Assembly: GCF_000373145.1 (NCBI RefSeq)
Contig: NZ_KB890602.1
Location: 214,483 to 278,482 of the forward strand
Origin: Thermus oshimai DSM 12092
GTDB taxonomy: Bacteria > Deinococcota > Deinococci > Deinococcales > Thermaceae
Direction: 5' to 3'
DNA: 64,000 nt
Shown here: positions 40,286 through 48,127 of the stretch, one piece after another
Numbering within the stretch: position 1 is the first letter of the stretch
Layout of the letters: every line of letters begins with the position of its first letter
The notes under the pieces: generated by a model
The model's input: the letters and a program-made list of their open reading frames with translations, nothing else
Told to the model about the DNA's origin: nothing
Database searches by the model: none
Position numbers and translations under genes: made by a program

Positions 40286-40351
40286 CTATGCGGGCCGCAG
40301 GGCGCCCCCGCCGGGACGATAAAAGCCGAAGGGGCACCCTAGGGTCCGCAT
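40286..40351 (-). CDS. aroF-tyrA leader peptide with Phe-Gly-Phe-Tyr run
   Basis: 21 codons plus TAG, starting ATG 40351. Residues 7-11 read PFGFY (codons TTC GGC TTT TAT), followed by a Gly/Pro/Arg end. A stalled ribosome at these codons would leave the segment 40309-40300 free to pair with 40268-40259; a ribosome reaching the stop would cover it. This is the arrangement of amino-acid-sensing attenuation, and Phe and Tyr are end products of the aroF-tyrA pathway. Confidence 0.7.
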   Translation of the reverse strand: MRTLGCPFGFYRPGGGALRPA

Positions 40352-40361
40352 ATTGCCCCCA

Positions 40362-40391
40362 AGTTTAGGGGACGCCCCCTCCTTCCGTCAA
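40362..40391 (-). promoter_or_regulatory. aroF-tyrA promoter
   Basis: TTGACG (40391-40386), 18-base spacer, TAAACT (40367-40362) on minus; the leader-peptide ATG is 10 bases further. The promoter lies in the last codons of the preceding VOC gene. Confidence 0.75.
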
Positions 40392-41138
40392 GACCTCCAC
40401 CCGCGCCCCCGTGGGGTCCAGTAGGCGCCCCGGGGCCACCCCCCTGGGCGCCAGGAGGGTATAGGAGAGAAGGCCCGTGGCCCCGGGCGGCGCCTTCCCC
40501 TGCCCGGCCCAGGTGTTGGCCCCCATGTGGTGGTGGTAGCCGTCCCAGGCGAAGAAGAGGGCCCCGGGGTAGGTGCGCAGGGTCACGGCCATGCCGAGCC
40601 TGCCCGCAAAGAAGGCCTCCGCCTCCTCCAGGCGTTCCACGTGCAGGTGGAGGTGGCCAAGGCGGGTCTCGGGGGGAAGGGGGGCGGGGTGGGGGGCTTC
40701 CAGGAGGAGCCTTTCCAGGTTTAGGGGGGCGGTGAACATCAGGGGGCCTTTGGGCCAGGCCCCTTCCGGCCGGTCCCGGTAGAGCTCGAGGCCACTCCCC
40801 TCCGGGTCGCGGAAGTAGAGGGCCTCGGAGACCCCGTGGTCCGCGGCCCCCTCAAAGTGGGCCCCCGCTTCCCAAAGCCTCCGGAAGACCCCCGCCAGGG
40901 CCTTCCGGTGGGGCAGGAGGAGGGCCACGTGGTAAAGGCCCACGCTGGGGTAGGGCCTTAGGGGGGCTTGGGGGTCGTGGAGGAGGAAGAGGCTAAAGGC
41001 CCCGCCTTCGGGGAAGAGGCGGTGGCGGGGCGGGTCCGCCTCGTGCTTTAGGCCCAGGAGGTCCCGGTAGAAGGCGAGCATGGGCTCCAGGGCCCGCACC
41101 CTTAGGGTGAGGCTCTGGAGCCTTAGGGGGAAGCCCAC
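40365..41138 (-). CDS. VOC-family (glyoxalase/extradiol dioxygenase-like) protein
   Basis: 257 residues in two VOC halves. Metal-ligand positions: VGLYHVALLLP and GSGLELYRDRP in the N-terminal half, LGHLHLHVERLEEAEAFF and the end of the second half (DPTGARVEVL). It resembles CatE/YfiE-type dioxygenases. GTG 41138 starts 3 bases after yceI. The substrate is unknown. The promoter of the aroF operon overlaps its last codons. Confidence 0.82.
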   Translation of the reverse strand: MGFPLRLQSLTLRVRALEPMLAFYRDLLGLKHEADPPRHRLFPEGGAFSLFLLHDPQAPLRPYPSVGLYHVALLLPHRKALAGVFRRLWEAGAHFEGAADHGVSEALYFRDPEGSGLELYRDRPEGAWPKGPLMFTAPLNLERLLLEAPHPAPLPPETRLGHLHLHVERLEEAEAFFAGRLGMAVTLRTYPGALFFAWDGYHHHMGANTWAGQGKAPPGATGLLSYTLLAPRGVAPGRLLDPTGARVEVLTEGGGVP

Positions 41139-41141
41139 GGC

Positions 41142-41678
41142 TTAGCGCGAAACCGCCTCCTGGGCCTTCACCGCCTCCGTGTCCACGCTGAAGCGGACCT
41201 CCTCCCCCACGAGAAGCCCCCCCATCTCCAGGGGCACGTTCCAGGTGAGGCCGAAGTCCTTACGGTTCAGCTTCCCTTCAAAGTGGGCGGCCATGCGCTC
41301 GTTCCCCCAGGGGTCCTTGGCGGGGCCATAGGTTTCCACCTCAAAGCCGAGGGGCCGGGTCACCCCGCGGAGGGTGAGGTGCCCCTCCACCCGGTAGCGC
41401 CCCTCCCCCAAAGGGGTGATCCTCTCGCTCTGGAAGACGATCTCCGGGTGGTTCTCCGCGTCTAGGAAGTCGGGGGAACGGAGGTGGTGGTCCCGGTCGG
41501 CCACCCCGGTGTGGATGCTCTGGGCGTCCAGGCGGGCCTCCACCCGGATGGGCCTGCCCGCCTCGTCCGTTTCCACGTAGCCCTCCTTGAGGTTCAGGGT
41601 GCCCTTCACCGTGGCGATCATCATATGGCGCACCGCGAACTCCACGCTGGTGTGGGTGGGGTCCAGGTTCCACCGCAT
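41142..41678 (-). CDS. YceI-family polyisoprenoid-binding protein
   Basis: 178 residues, a lipocalin-like barrel that in T. thermophilus (TT1927b) binds a polyisoprenoid. [24 protein letters not shown] opens the barrel, and [20 protein letters not shown] closes it. No signal peptide is visible, so it is probably cytosolic. It has a strong promoter with a GGAGAG ribosome site. Isoprenoid binding fits its place beside the menaquinone genes. Confidence 0.93.
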   Translation of the reverse strand: MRWNLDPTHTSVEFAVRHMMIATVKGTLNLKEGYVETDEAGRPIRVEARLDAQSIHTGVADRDHHLRSPDFLDAENHPEIVFQSERITPLGEGRYRVEGHLTLRGVTRPLGFEVETYGPAKDPWGNERMAAHFEGKLNRKDFGLTWNVPLEMGGLLVGEEVRFSVDTEAVKAQEAVSR

Positions 41679-41711
41679 AGGCTCTCCTTTCTGGCCCTAG
41701 GGCCAGTTGCT

Positions 41712-41745
41712 ACATTAAGCCAAGCGCTTTTAAAAGTCAAGCGCT
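41712..41745 (-). promoter_or_regulatory. yceI promoter with AGCGCTTG direct repeats
   Basis: TTGACT (41740-41735), 17-base spacer, TAATGT (41717-41712). AGCGCTTG occurs at 41745-41738, overlapping the -35, and again at 41728-41721, inside the spacer, 17 bases apart. Each holds the palindrome AGCGCT. The placement suggests a repressor site. Confidence 0.75.
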
Positions 41746-42549
41746 ATAAAAAGAAGGCCGGAAGGGAAGCCCCAGGGCCTCCGCAAAGGCCTTAAGCCCC
41801 AGGCGGTCGGGCTCTTCCAGGTGGTAGCGGAAGTTCCAGAGGTAGTGCTCCAGAAGGGCGGGGTGCACCCCTAAGCGCTCCGCTTCCCCCCGGGCCACCT
41901 CTCCCAGCTGGGCCAGGCCCTTCCGCCGGGCCCGCCTCAGGGCCTGGACCACGGCCTTGGGGGGCGGGTCCTCGAGGCGGTAGGCCCAGACGGCGAAGAC
42001 GAAGGGGAGGCGGGTGCGGCGGAACCAGGCCATGGCGAGGTCCGTCACCCTAAGCGCCCCGAAGGCGCTGGGGAGGGCGTGGGGGGTTTCGGGCAGAGCC
42101 TTCAGGAGCCCCGCGTAGGCCCTAATGGCCCGGTCCCCGATGAGGAGGACCCCGTCGTAGGCCTCCAGGAGTTCCAGCCCCCCTTCCTCCCGCCGGTACT
42201 CGGGCTTTCCTCCCGCCTCCTTCAGAAGGAGCTTCAGAAGGGCCACGCTGGTGGCGCTTTCCGTGGTGAGGGCCACGCGGTGGAGCTCCGAGAGGGGCTT
42301 TTTATGGAATAGATTCACTGAATACACGGGCCCCAGCACCGCCACGGAGAAGTCGGGGAGGAGGCCTAAGGCCTCCTGGTGGGTGAGGTAAAAGAAGCTG
42401 GAGGCCAAGGAGAGCCCGATCTCCCCTTCCAGGAGGAGCCGGTTCAGGGCGGTGGGGGGGGCGTGGACCACCTCGAGGCCCTCCCCTTCCAAAAAGCGCA
42501 CCAAGGGGGCCACGTTGGCGTAGGGGGGGAAGCCCAGGCGGTAGCTCAT
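41737..42549 (-). CDS. mqnA: Chorismate dehydratase of the futalosine pathway
   Basis: Converts chorismate to 3-enolpyruvyl-benzoate, first step of futalosine menaquinone synthesis; 270 residues. Periplasmic-binding-protein-like fold: LGFPPYANVAPLVRFLEG, SLASSFFYLTHQEALGLLP and VALTTESATSVALLKLLL. It overlaps mqnE by 4 bases (ATGA). It uses chorismate, as do the aromatic genes 1.5 kb away. Confidence 0.95.
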   Translation of the reverse strand: MSYRLGFPPYANVAPLVRFLEGEGLEVVHAPPTALNRLLLEGEIGLSLASSFFYLTHQEALGLLPDFSVAVLGPVYSVNLFHKKPLSELHRVALTTESATSVALLKLLLKEAGGKPEYRREEGGLELLEAYDGVLLIGDRAIRAYAGLLKALPETPHALPSAFGALRVTDLAMAWFRRTRLPFVFAVWAYRLEDPPPKAVVQALRRARRKGLAQLGEVARGEAERLGVHPALLEHYLWNFRYHLEEPDRLGLKAFAEALGLPFRPSFYSA

Positions 42550-43664
42550 GCCTCCACGGCGTCCCAGACCCGGACCTCCCGGTAGAGGGCGTCCCGCTCC
42601 ACGGGGATGCGGCCCGCCCGCAGGATGATGCGGGCCAGCTCCCCCTTGGTGAGGCCCTTAGGGGTGGGGCTTCCCGCCATGTGGACGATCCGTTCCTCAA
42701 TGAGGGTGCCGTCGATGTCCGTCACCCCCCAGTCCAGGGACACCTGGGCCAGCTCGGGGGTCAGGGTGGCCCAGTAGCCCTTGATGTGGGGGAAGTTGTC
42801 CAGGTAGATGCGGGCCACGGCGAGGTTTTTCAGGTCGTCCACCCCGGTGGTGAACCCCTTCTTCCCAAGCTCCCGGGCAAGCGGGTTCCCGTCGGGCTGG
42901 AAGGCCAGGGGGATGAAGCTCATGAACCCACCGGTCTCGTCCTGGAGCCGCCTTAAGCGCTCCATGTGGTCCAGGCGCTCCTCCAGGGTCTCGATGTGCC
43001 CGTAGAGCATGGTGGCGTTGGTGGGGAGGCCCAGGGCGTGGGCCGTGCGGTGCACCTCCAGCCACCCCTCCGCGCTCACCTTGGCCCGGGCTATGCGCTT
43101 CCGCACCCGCTCGGCGAAGATCTCCGCCCCGCCCCCCGGCATGGCGTCCAGGCCCGCCTCCTTCAGGGCCTGGAGCACCTCCCGGTAGGGGAGGCGGGCG
43201 ATCTTGGAGAAGTGGTGGATCTCCGCCGCGGTCCAGGCCTTCACCTGGGCTTCGGGGAAGTTCGCTTTGAGGGCCCGCACCAGGTCCAGGTAGTACTGGA
43301 AGGGCCTCTTGGGGTGGTGCCCCGCGGTGAGGTGGATCTCCTTTAACCCCGGCTGGTAGCGGGCCTTGATCCAGGCCACCACCTCCTCCACGTCCCAGTC
43401 CCAGGCCCCTTCCTCCCCGAACCTTCGCTGGAAGGCGCAGAAGGTGCACCCCACGTAGCAGATGTTGGTCTGGGAGACCCGTATGGAGTGGACGAAGTAG
43501 GTCTTGTGCCCGTGCTTCCTTTCCCGCACCCAGTTGGCCAGGCGCATGAGGGTGGGGAGGTCTTGGGTCTGGTAGAGGACGAGGCCCTCCTCAAAGCTGA
43601 CCCGTTCGCCCGCCAGGACCTTTTCGGCGATGGGGACGAGACGGGGGTCTTGGATCCCCTTCAT
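42546..43664 (-). CDS. mqnE: Aminofutalosine synthase (radical SAM)
   Basis: 372 residues. The radical SAM motif CYVGCTFCAFQ is near residue 70, then HLTAGHHPKRPFQYY and the family marker MPGGGAEIFAERV near residue 175. MqnE rather than MqnC is preferred for the GGGAEIF context and pairing with mqnA; the two families are related, so some doubt remains. It follows the PIN-like gene by 10 bases and overlaps mqnA. Confidence 0.9.
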   Translation of the reverse strand: MKGIQDPRLVPIAEKVLAGERVSFEEGLVLYQTQDLPTLMRLANWVRERKHGHKTYFVHSIRVSQTNICYVGCTFCAFQRRFGEEGAWDWDVEEVVAWIKARYQPGLKEIHLTAGHHPKRPFQYYLDLVRALKANFPEAQVKAWTAAEIHHFSKIARLPYREVLQALKEAGLDAMPGGGAEIFAERVRKRIARAKVSAEGWLEVHRTAHALGLPTNATMLYGHIETLEERLDHMERLRRLQDETGGFMSFIPLAFQPDGNPLARELGKKGFTTGVDDLKNLAVARIYLDNFPHIKGYWATLTPELAQVSLDWGVTDIDGTLIEERIVHMAGSPTPKGLTKGELARIILRAGRIPVERDALYREVRVWDAVEA

Positions 43665-43674
43665 CCCCCCGAGT

Positions 43675-44340
43675 CTACTCCCCCTCGAGGCTTCGGGCTA
43701 GGGCCTCCACCTCCTTTTTCCTTCCCCCCACCGCCCGCTCCTGGAGGAGGTTTTTCAGGTAGCGGTCCGTGAGGAGGAGGTCCACGTAGGGGTGGACCGT
43801 GGCCGCCATGACGAAGTCCAGGAGGTCCGAGGGGCGGGGCCTGCGGGTGGGGTCCTTGCGGCTTCGGGCGACGAGGCGGGCGAGAAGCCGCACGAAGGGG
43901 ACCTCCTTAAGCCCGGTGCGCCGCCTGATCTCCTCCCGCACCCAGGCCTCGAGGGCCCGTTCGGGAAGAGGGGGCAGGCCTTCCAGGAGGCCTTGGAAAG
44001 GGGAGAGGTCGGCCGGGGCCTCCCAGCTTCCCCCCCGCCAGAGGAAGTCCTCCCGGTAAAGCCCCCGCGCCTGCTTCCAGGCGATCTCCTCCCAGGGGCG
44101 CACCCAGTAGCCTCCGGAGAGGGCGGCGAAGACCTCCTGGAGGGCTGGGAGAAGGTAGCCCGCCTTCTCCTCCGGCCCCCGTACCGGGTGGAGGGTCTCC
44201 AGCACGTGGAAGGGGCTTGGGGGGGCGAGGGCCTTCCCCTTTAGGGCCCGGAAGAGGCGGCCGAAGGCCTCGTGCCCCTTCTGGCCCAGGAGGTGCTTGG
44301 CCATGCGGCTGGCGTAGTTCTGGTCCAGGTAGAGGAGCAC
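43675..44340 (-). CDS. PIN-like domain protein of unknown role
   Basis: About 221 residues. Weak PIN-like spacing of acidic residues: VLLYLDQNYASRMAKHL at the start, PSPFHVLETLHP near residue 45, DLLDFVMAATVHPYVDLLLTDR near residue 190. The last part resembles the closing helix and strand of PIN nucleases. I place the start at GTG 44340, which shares the G of the preceding TAG stop (TAGTG); a TTG at 44358 is also open. It lies in an operon with lacI, a UPF0114 protein and mqnEA. Confidence 0.6.
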   Translation of the reverse strand: MLLYLDQNYASRMAKHLLGQKGHEAFGRLFRALKGKALAPPSPFHVLETLHPVRGPEEKAGYLLPALQEVFAALSGGYWVRPWEEIAWKQARGLYREDFLWRGGSWEAPADLSPFQGLLEGLPPLPERALEAWVREEIRRRTGLKEVPFVRLLARLVARSRKDPTRRPRPSDLLDFVMAATVHPYVDLLLTDRYLKNLLQERAVGGRKKEVEALARSLEGE

Positions 44341-44789
44341 TACTTGCGGGTAAGCCAAAGGGCCAGGGCCAGAAGGGCCACCCCGGCGGCGAAGAGGAGG
44401 AAGTCCAGGGCTTCTTGGGGCTTGAAGACCAGGGCCTTCTCAAAGAACTTCACCACCAGGATCATGACCACCACCTGGCCCAGCTTCTCCTTGAGGTCCG
44501 AAAGGCTTTCCACCGCCAGGACGTTCTCCAGGGGGAGGTCCAGCTTCCTCAGGAAAAGCTCAAAAAGCCCCAGGCCGAAAAGGAGGAAGACCGCCGCCAA
44601 AAGGGCCAGGTCCACCGCCCCCACCATCTTGGGGAGGGCGGCCTCGAGGCCTAGGGGAAGGGCCAGGAGGACCTCCTTGAGGGCATGGTAGGCGAAGTAG
44701 AGCGCCCCTAGGAGGAGGCCCGCCACGGGCAGGAGCATGCTCCAGCGGGCCAGGTGGGCCAGGGTCTCCCAGCGGAGCCTAGGGGACAT
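44340..44789 (-). CDS. UPF0114/YqhA-like membrane protein
   Basis: 149 residues with about four membrane helices (near 15-40, 55-80, 100-120, 130-147). ARWSMLLPVAGLLLGAL and ESLSDLKEKLGQVVVMILVV match the family, whose function is not known. ATG 44789 lies in the end of lacI (11-base overlap); the frame open to 44843 would lie deeper in lacI. It is coupled to the PIN-like gene through TAGTG. Confidence 0.75.
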   Translation of the reverse strand: MSPRLRWETLAHLARWSMLLPVAGLLLGALYFAYHALKEVLLALPLGLEAALPKMVGAVDLALLAAVFLLFGLGLFELFLRKLDLPLENVLAVESLSDLKEKLGQVVVMILVVKFFEKALVFKPQEALDFLLFAAGVALLALALWLTRK

Positions 44790-45810
44790 AGGGGGCCTCC
44801 TTGGAGGGGGCGGTGGAGGAGCGCTCGATGAGGGTGGGCTCAAAGCGCACCGCCCTCGGGGGCCCCGCGTAGCCCTGCATCCTCTCCAAAAGGAGCTGGG
44901 CCGCCCGGGCCCCCATGGCCTCCACGGGCTGGGCCACGGTGGAAAGCCCGAGCTCCTCCGTGAAGGGGTGGCCGTCGTACCCCAGGACCCGCACCTCCTT
45001 CCCCGGGGTGAGGCCCAGGCGCTGGGCCTCCTCCAGGACCCCTAGGGCCACCTGGTCCGCCCCGGCGAAGACGTTGATGGGCGGGGAGGCCTTTTCCAGG
45101 AAGTGGCGCAGGGCGAGCCTGCCCCCTTCTGGGGAGAGCCGGGTGACGTAGAGGTGGTCTTCGGGGAAGGGCCGGCCCGCCTCCAGGAGGGCTTCCCGGA
45201 AGCCCGCCATGCGCTCGCTGAAGACGGTGTGGCGGAAGACCCGGTCGGGCTCCTCCTCCACCTTGATGGCGAAGACGGCCCCGGGGAAGCGGGCCAGGTA
45301 CGCCCCCGCCATCCTCCCCCCTAGGCGGTTGTCCAGGTAGACGGAGTCGTACTGGGGGTTCTTGGCGTCCACCAGGACCACGGGCCGGTCGGTGGGCAGG
45401 CGCCCCCCTTCAAAGCGCTCGGAGAGGTCGTAGGAGGCCAGGATGAGGCCGTCCGTGAGGTAGGCCAGGGTGGTGCTCTCCAGGTAGCGCTCCAGCCGGG
45501 CCAGGGAGAGGATGGGGAAGAGGGCCAGGTCGTAGCGCTTTTCCAAAAGGACCCCCTCCAGGCCTTCCAGAAGCCTCCGGTAGAACTCCGTGGCCACGAA
45601 GGGGAGGAGGACGGAAACCGTGTAGCTCCTTCCCCCGGCGATGCGGCGGGCGTGGGGGTTTGGGGTGTAGCCCAGCTCCTCCATGGCCTTAAGCACCCGG
45701 GCCCGGGTTTCGGGCCGCACGGCGGGGTGGTTGTTCAGCACCCGGCTCACGGTGCCGATGCCCACCCCCGCCCGCTCGGCCACCTCGTGGATGGTGGGTT
45801 TCCGCTTCAT
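44779..45810 (-). CDS. LacI-family transcriptional repressor
   Basis: 343 residues. N-terminal helix-turn-helix TIHEVAERAGVGIGTVSRVL at residues 6-25, hinge NPHARRIAGG, and a periplasmic-binding-like effector domain (VFAGADQVALGVLEEA, VLGYDGHPFTEELGLSTVAQP). The ligand is unknown, probably a sugar. GTGGAAG/CTTCCAC and TGGAAACTTCCA repeats just upstream are likely its operator. It heads an operon leading to mqnE and mqnA. Confidence 0.92.
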   Translation of the reverse strand: MKRKPTIHEVAERAGVGIGTVSRVLNNHPAVRPETRARVLKAMEELGYTPNPHARRIAGGRSYTVSVLLPFVATEFYRRLLEGLEGVLLEKRYDLALFPILSLARLERYLESTTLAYLTDGLILASYDLSERFEGGRLPTDRPVVLVDAKNPQYDSVYLDNRLGGRMAGAYLARFPGAVFAIKVEEEPDRVFRHTVFSERMAGFREALLEAGRPFPEDHLYVTRLSPEGGRLALRHFLEKASPPINVFAGADQVALGVLEEAQRLGLTPGKEVRVLGYDGHPFTEELGLSTVAQPVEAMGARAAQLLLERMQGYAGPPRAVRFEPTLIERSSTAPSKEAPYVP

Positions 45811-45818
45811 GGCTGGGA

Positions 45819-45845
45819 GTGGAAGCCCTTCATGGAAACTTCCAC
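45819..45845. promoter_or_regulatory. Probable LacI-family operator
   Basis: GTGGAAG (45819-45825) and CTTCCAC (45839-45845) form an inverted repeat with 13 bases between; the right arm overlaps TGGAAACTTCCA (45833-45844), itself nearly symmetric. It lies between the divergent lacI and plsY-like genes. Confidence 0.6.
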
Positions 45846-45901
45846 GCTTCCAGGATAGGGCCTTTTCCGCCTTTCCGCCAGCCCCCTGGCAGAATGGGCC
45901 T

Positions 45902-46432
45902 ATGGGCTACCTCCTCCTGGCCTACCTCCTGGGCTCCTTGGTGGGGGGGCTCCTCTTCTTCCCGGAGGTGCGGGGGAAGGACCTGCCCGGGGGGTCCGGG
46001 GTCTTTCGGAAAAAGGGCCCTTGGGCGGCCCTCCTGGTGGTGCTTTGGGACGTGGGGAAGGGGGTGTTGGCCCTCCTCCTCACCCCCGAGCCCCTCCGCC
46101 CCTACGCGGGGGCGGCCCTGGTGGCCGGGCACACCTGGCCCCTCTTCTTCCGCTTCCGGGGGGGTGGGGGGATCGCGCCCTCCTTGGGCTACTTCCTGGC
46201 CTGGTACCCCCGGGAGACCCTCCTGGCCTCGGCCCTGGCCCTCGGGGTGGCGGGGGCCTACCACCTCCTTTGGTGGCGGAAAAGGCGGGGGGTTTACCCC
46301 ATCCCCTTTGGGGCCATCTTCGGCTACCTGGCCCTTCTCTTCCTCCTGCCCTCCCCGGGGCGGCTTGGGGCCTTGTGGGTGGCCGGGGTGGTCCTCCTTC
46401 GGGGTTTGGAAATCCTAAGGGGCAGGTGGTAG
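45902..46432 (+). CDS. PlsY-like acyltransferase-family membrane protein, degenerate motifs
   Basis: 176 residues, about five or six helices. It aligns with PlsY (acyl-phosphate:glycerol-3-phosphate acyltransferase) through YLLAYLLGSLVGG, LPGGSGVFRKKGPW, DVGKGVLALLL and AGHTWPLFFRFRGGGGIAPS. The usual GNxGATN and GGKGVAT motifs read GVFRKKG and GGGGIAP, so the phosphate-binding lysine is missing. It may be a diverged paralogue rather than the main PlsY. ATG 45902 lies 6 bases after CAGAAT. Confidence 0.7.
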   Translation: MGYLLLAYLLGSLVGGLLFFPEVRGKDLPGGSGVFRKKGPWAALLVVLWDVGKGVLALLLTPEPLRPYAGAALVAGHTWPLFFRFRGGGGIAPSLGYFLAWYPRETLLASALALGVAGAYHLLWWRKRRGVYPIPFGAIFGYLALLFLLPSPGRLGALWVAGVVLLRGLEILRGRW

Positions 46433-46441
46433 GTTAGGGCC

Positions 46442-47227
46442 ATGAAGATCCTACGGTTCAACGAAGGGCGCTGGGGCATCTTGGAAGGGGAGATGGTTCT
46501 GGAAACGGACGCCCCCGGGGGGAACCCCACGGGGAGGCGGTACGACCTGGCCTCGGTGACCCTCCTCCCCCCGGCCACCCCCAGCAAGATCGTCTGCGTG
46601 GGGCGGAACTACCGGGAGCACATCCGGGAGATGGGGTACGATTTCGGCCACGACCTCCCCAAGGAGCCGGGCCTTTTCCTCAAGGCCCCCAACACCCTGG
46701 CCCGCCCCGGGAACCCCAGGGACCCCTGGGGGAGCGCGGAGCCCGTGCCCTACCCCGCCTTCACGCAGGAGCTCCACTACGAGGGGGAGCTCGCCGTGGT
46801 CATCGGGGACCGGATGCGGAGGGTCCCGCCCGAACGGGCCCTGGACCACGTGCTGGGCTACACCATCGGCCTAGACATCACCGCCCGGGACGTGCAGAAG
46901 AAGGACCTCCAGTGGGTCCGGGCCAAGAGCGCGGACGGGTTCCTCCCCCTAGGCCCCTGGATTGAGACCGACCTGGACCCCCAGGCCACCTGGGTGCGCA
47001 CCTGGGTGAACGGGGAGCTCCGCCAGGAGGCCCCCACCTCGGCCATGATCTTCACCGTGGCCGAGATCCTCTCCTACATCTCCTCCTTCATGACCTTGGA
47101 GCCTTTGGACGTGGTCCTCACCGGGACCCCCGAGGGGGTGGGGCCTTTGAGCCCGGGGGACCGCCTCGAGGTGGGGGTGGAGGGCATCGGGACGCTTTTC
47201 AGCGTCATCGGGCCCAGGGAGGGGTAG
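46442..47227 (+). CDS. Fumarylacetoacetate hydrolase-family protein
   Basis: 261 residues. The FAH fold is shown by [30 protein letters not shown] with metal-binding Glu, [14 protein letters not shown] and [13 protein letters not shown]. Members hydrolyse or decarboxylate acylpyruvates or open aromatic breakdown products. It starts 9 bases after the PlsY-like gene and 3 bases before an MBL hydrolase. The exact substrate is unknown. Confidence 0.9.
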   Translation: MKILRFNEGRWGILEGEMVLETDAPGGNPTGRRYDLASVTLLPPATPSKIVCVGRNYREHIREMGYDFGHDLPKEPGLFLKAPNTLARPGNPRDPWGSAEPVPYPAFTQELHYEGELAVVIGDRMRRVPPERALDHVLGYTIGLDITARDVQKKDLQWVRAKSADGFLPLGPWIETDLDPQATWVRTWVNGELRQEAPTSAMIFTVAEILSYISSFMTLEPLDVVLTGTPEGVGPLSPGDRLEVGVEGIGTLFSVIGPREG

Positions 47228-47230
47228 GCC

Positions 47231-48127
47231 ATGGAGGTCCGGGTGCTGGACTGCCGCTTCCAGGGGGCAGAAGGGGTCATCGCGAGCTTCCTCCTGAAGA
47301 CGGAGGCGGGGCCCATTCTGATTGAAACCGGCCCCGAGCGCACCTTCCCCGCCCTGGTGGAGGCCTTGGGGAGGGAAGGGGTGGCCCCGGAGGAGGTGGG
47401 CCACGTCTTCGTCACCCACATCCACCTGGACCACGCGGGGGCCGCCTGGCGCTTTGCGGAGCTTGGGGCCACGGTCTACGTCCACCCCAAGGGGGCCCCG
47501 CACCTTATAGACCCTTCCAGGCTCCTCGCCTCCGCGGAGCGGATCTACGGGGACCTCCTGAAGCCCCTTTGGGGGGAGGTGAGGCCCATCCCTGAGGGAA
47601 GGGTCCGGGCCCTCACGGACGGGGAGGAGGTACGGATCGGCGGGGTCACGGTCCAGGCCCTGGAGACCTTGGGCCACGCGGTCCACCACCACGCCTACCG
47701 GGTGGGGGAGGCCCTCTTCGCGGGGGACATCGCCGGGGTGCGCATCGCCCCGGGGCCCGTCCTTCCCCCCACCCCGCCCCCCGACATCCACCTGGAAAGC
47801 TGGTACGCCTCCCTAGACCGCCTCAAGGCCCTCCGCCCGGAGGTCCTCTACCTCACCCACTTCGGCCCCTACACCGATGTGGAGGCCCACCTGGAGGCCC
47901 TGAGGGCAAGGCTTAGGGCCTGGGCGGACTGGGTCCTGGCCCGGCTTAGGGAGGGGAGGGACCCCCAAAGCCTCACCCCCGAGTTTGAAGCCTACTGGCG
48001 GCAGGGGCTGGAGGAGGAAGGGGTGGACGGGGCCCTGGCCCGGCTCTACGAGCTCGCCGACCCCCCCTACATGAACCTCCAGGGCCTCGTGCGCTACTGG
48101 CAGAAGCACCACCCCGAGGCCCTATGA
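47231..48127 (+). CDS. Metallo-beta-lactamase-fold hydrolase
   Basis: 298 residues. The zinc site HIHLDHAGAAW is near residue 60, with later ligands in LETLGHAVHHHAYRVG, FAGDIAG and YLTHFGPYTD. The C-terminal ~80 residues are helical. It resembles glyoxalase II-like and thioesterase-like MBL enzymes. It overlaps purN by 4 bases. The substrate is unknown. Confidence 0.88.
   Translation: MEVRVLDCRFQGAEGVIASFLLKTEAGPILIETGPERTFPALVEALGREGVAPEEVGHVFVTHIHLDHAGAAWRFAELGATVYVHPKGAPHLIDPSRLLASAERIYGDLLKPLWGEVRPIPEGRVRALTDGEEVRIGGVTVQALETLGHAVHHHAYRVGEALFAGDIAGVRIAPGPVLPPTPPPDIHLESWYASLDRLKALRPEVLYLTHFGPYTDVEAHLEALRARLRAWADWVLARLREGRDPQSLTPEFEAYWRQGLEEEGVDGALARLYELADPPYMNLQGLVRYWQKHHPEAL

Noticed and set aside
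40365-40391. Treating the TTGACG/TAAACT motif as accidental because it lies in the VOC gene
   Set aside because: Rejected as accidental: it is correctly placed 10 bases before a leader peptide and attenuator, so it is kept as a promoter despite overlapping coding sequence.
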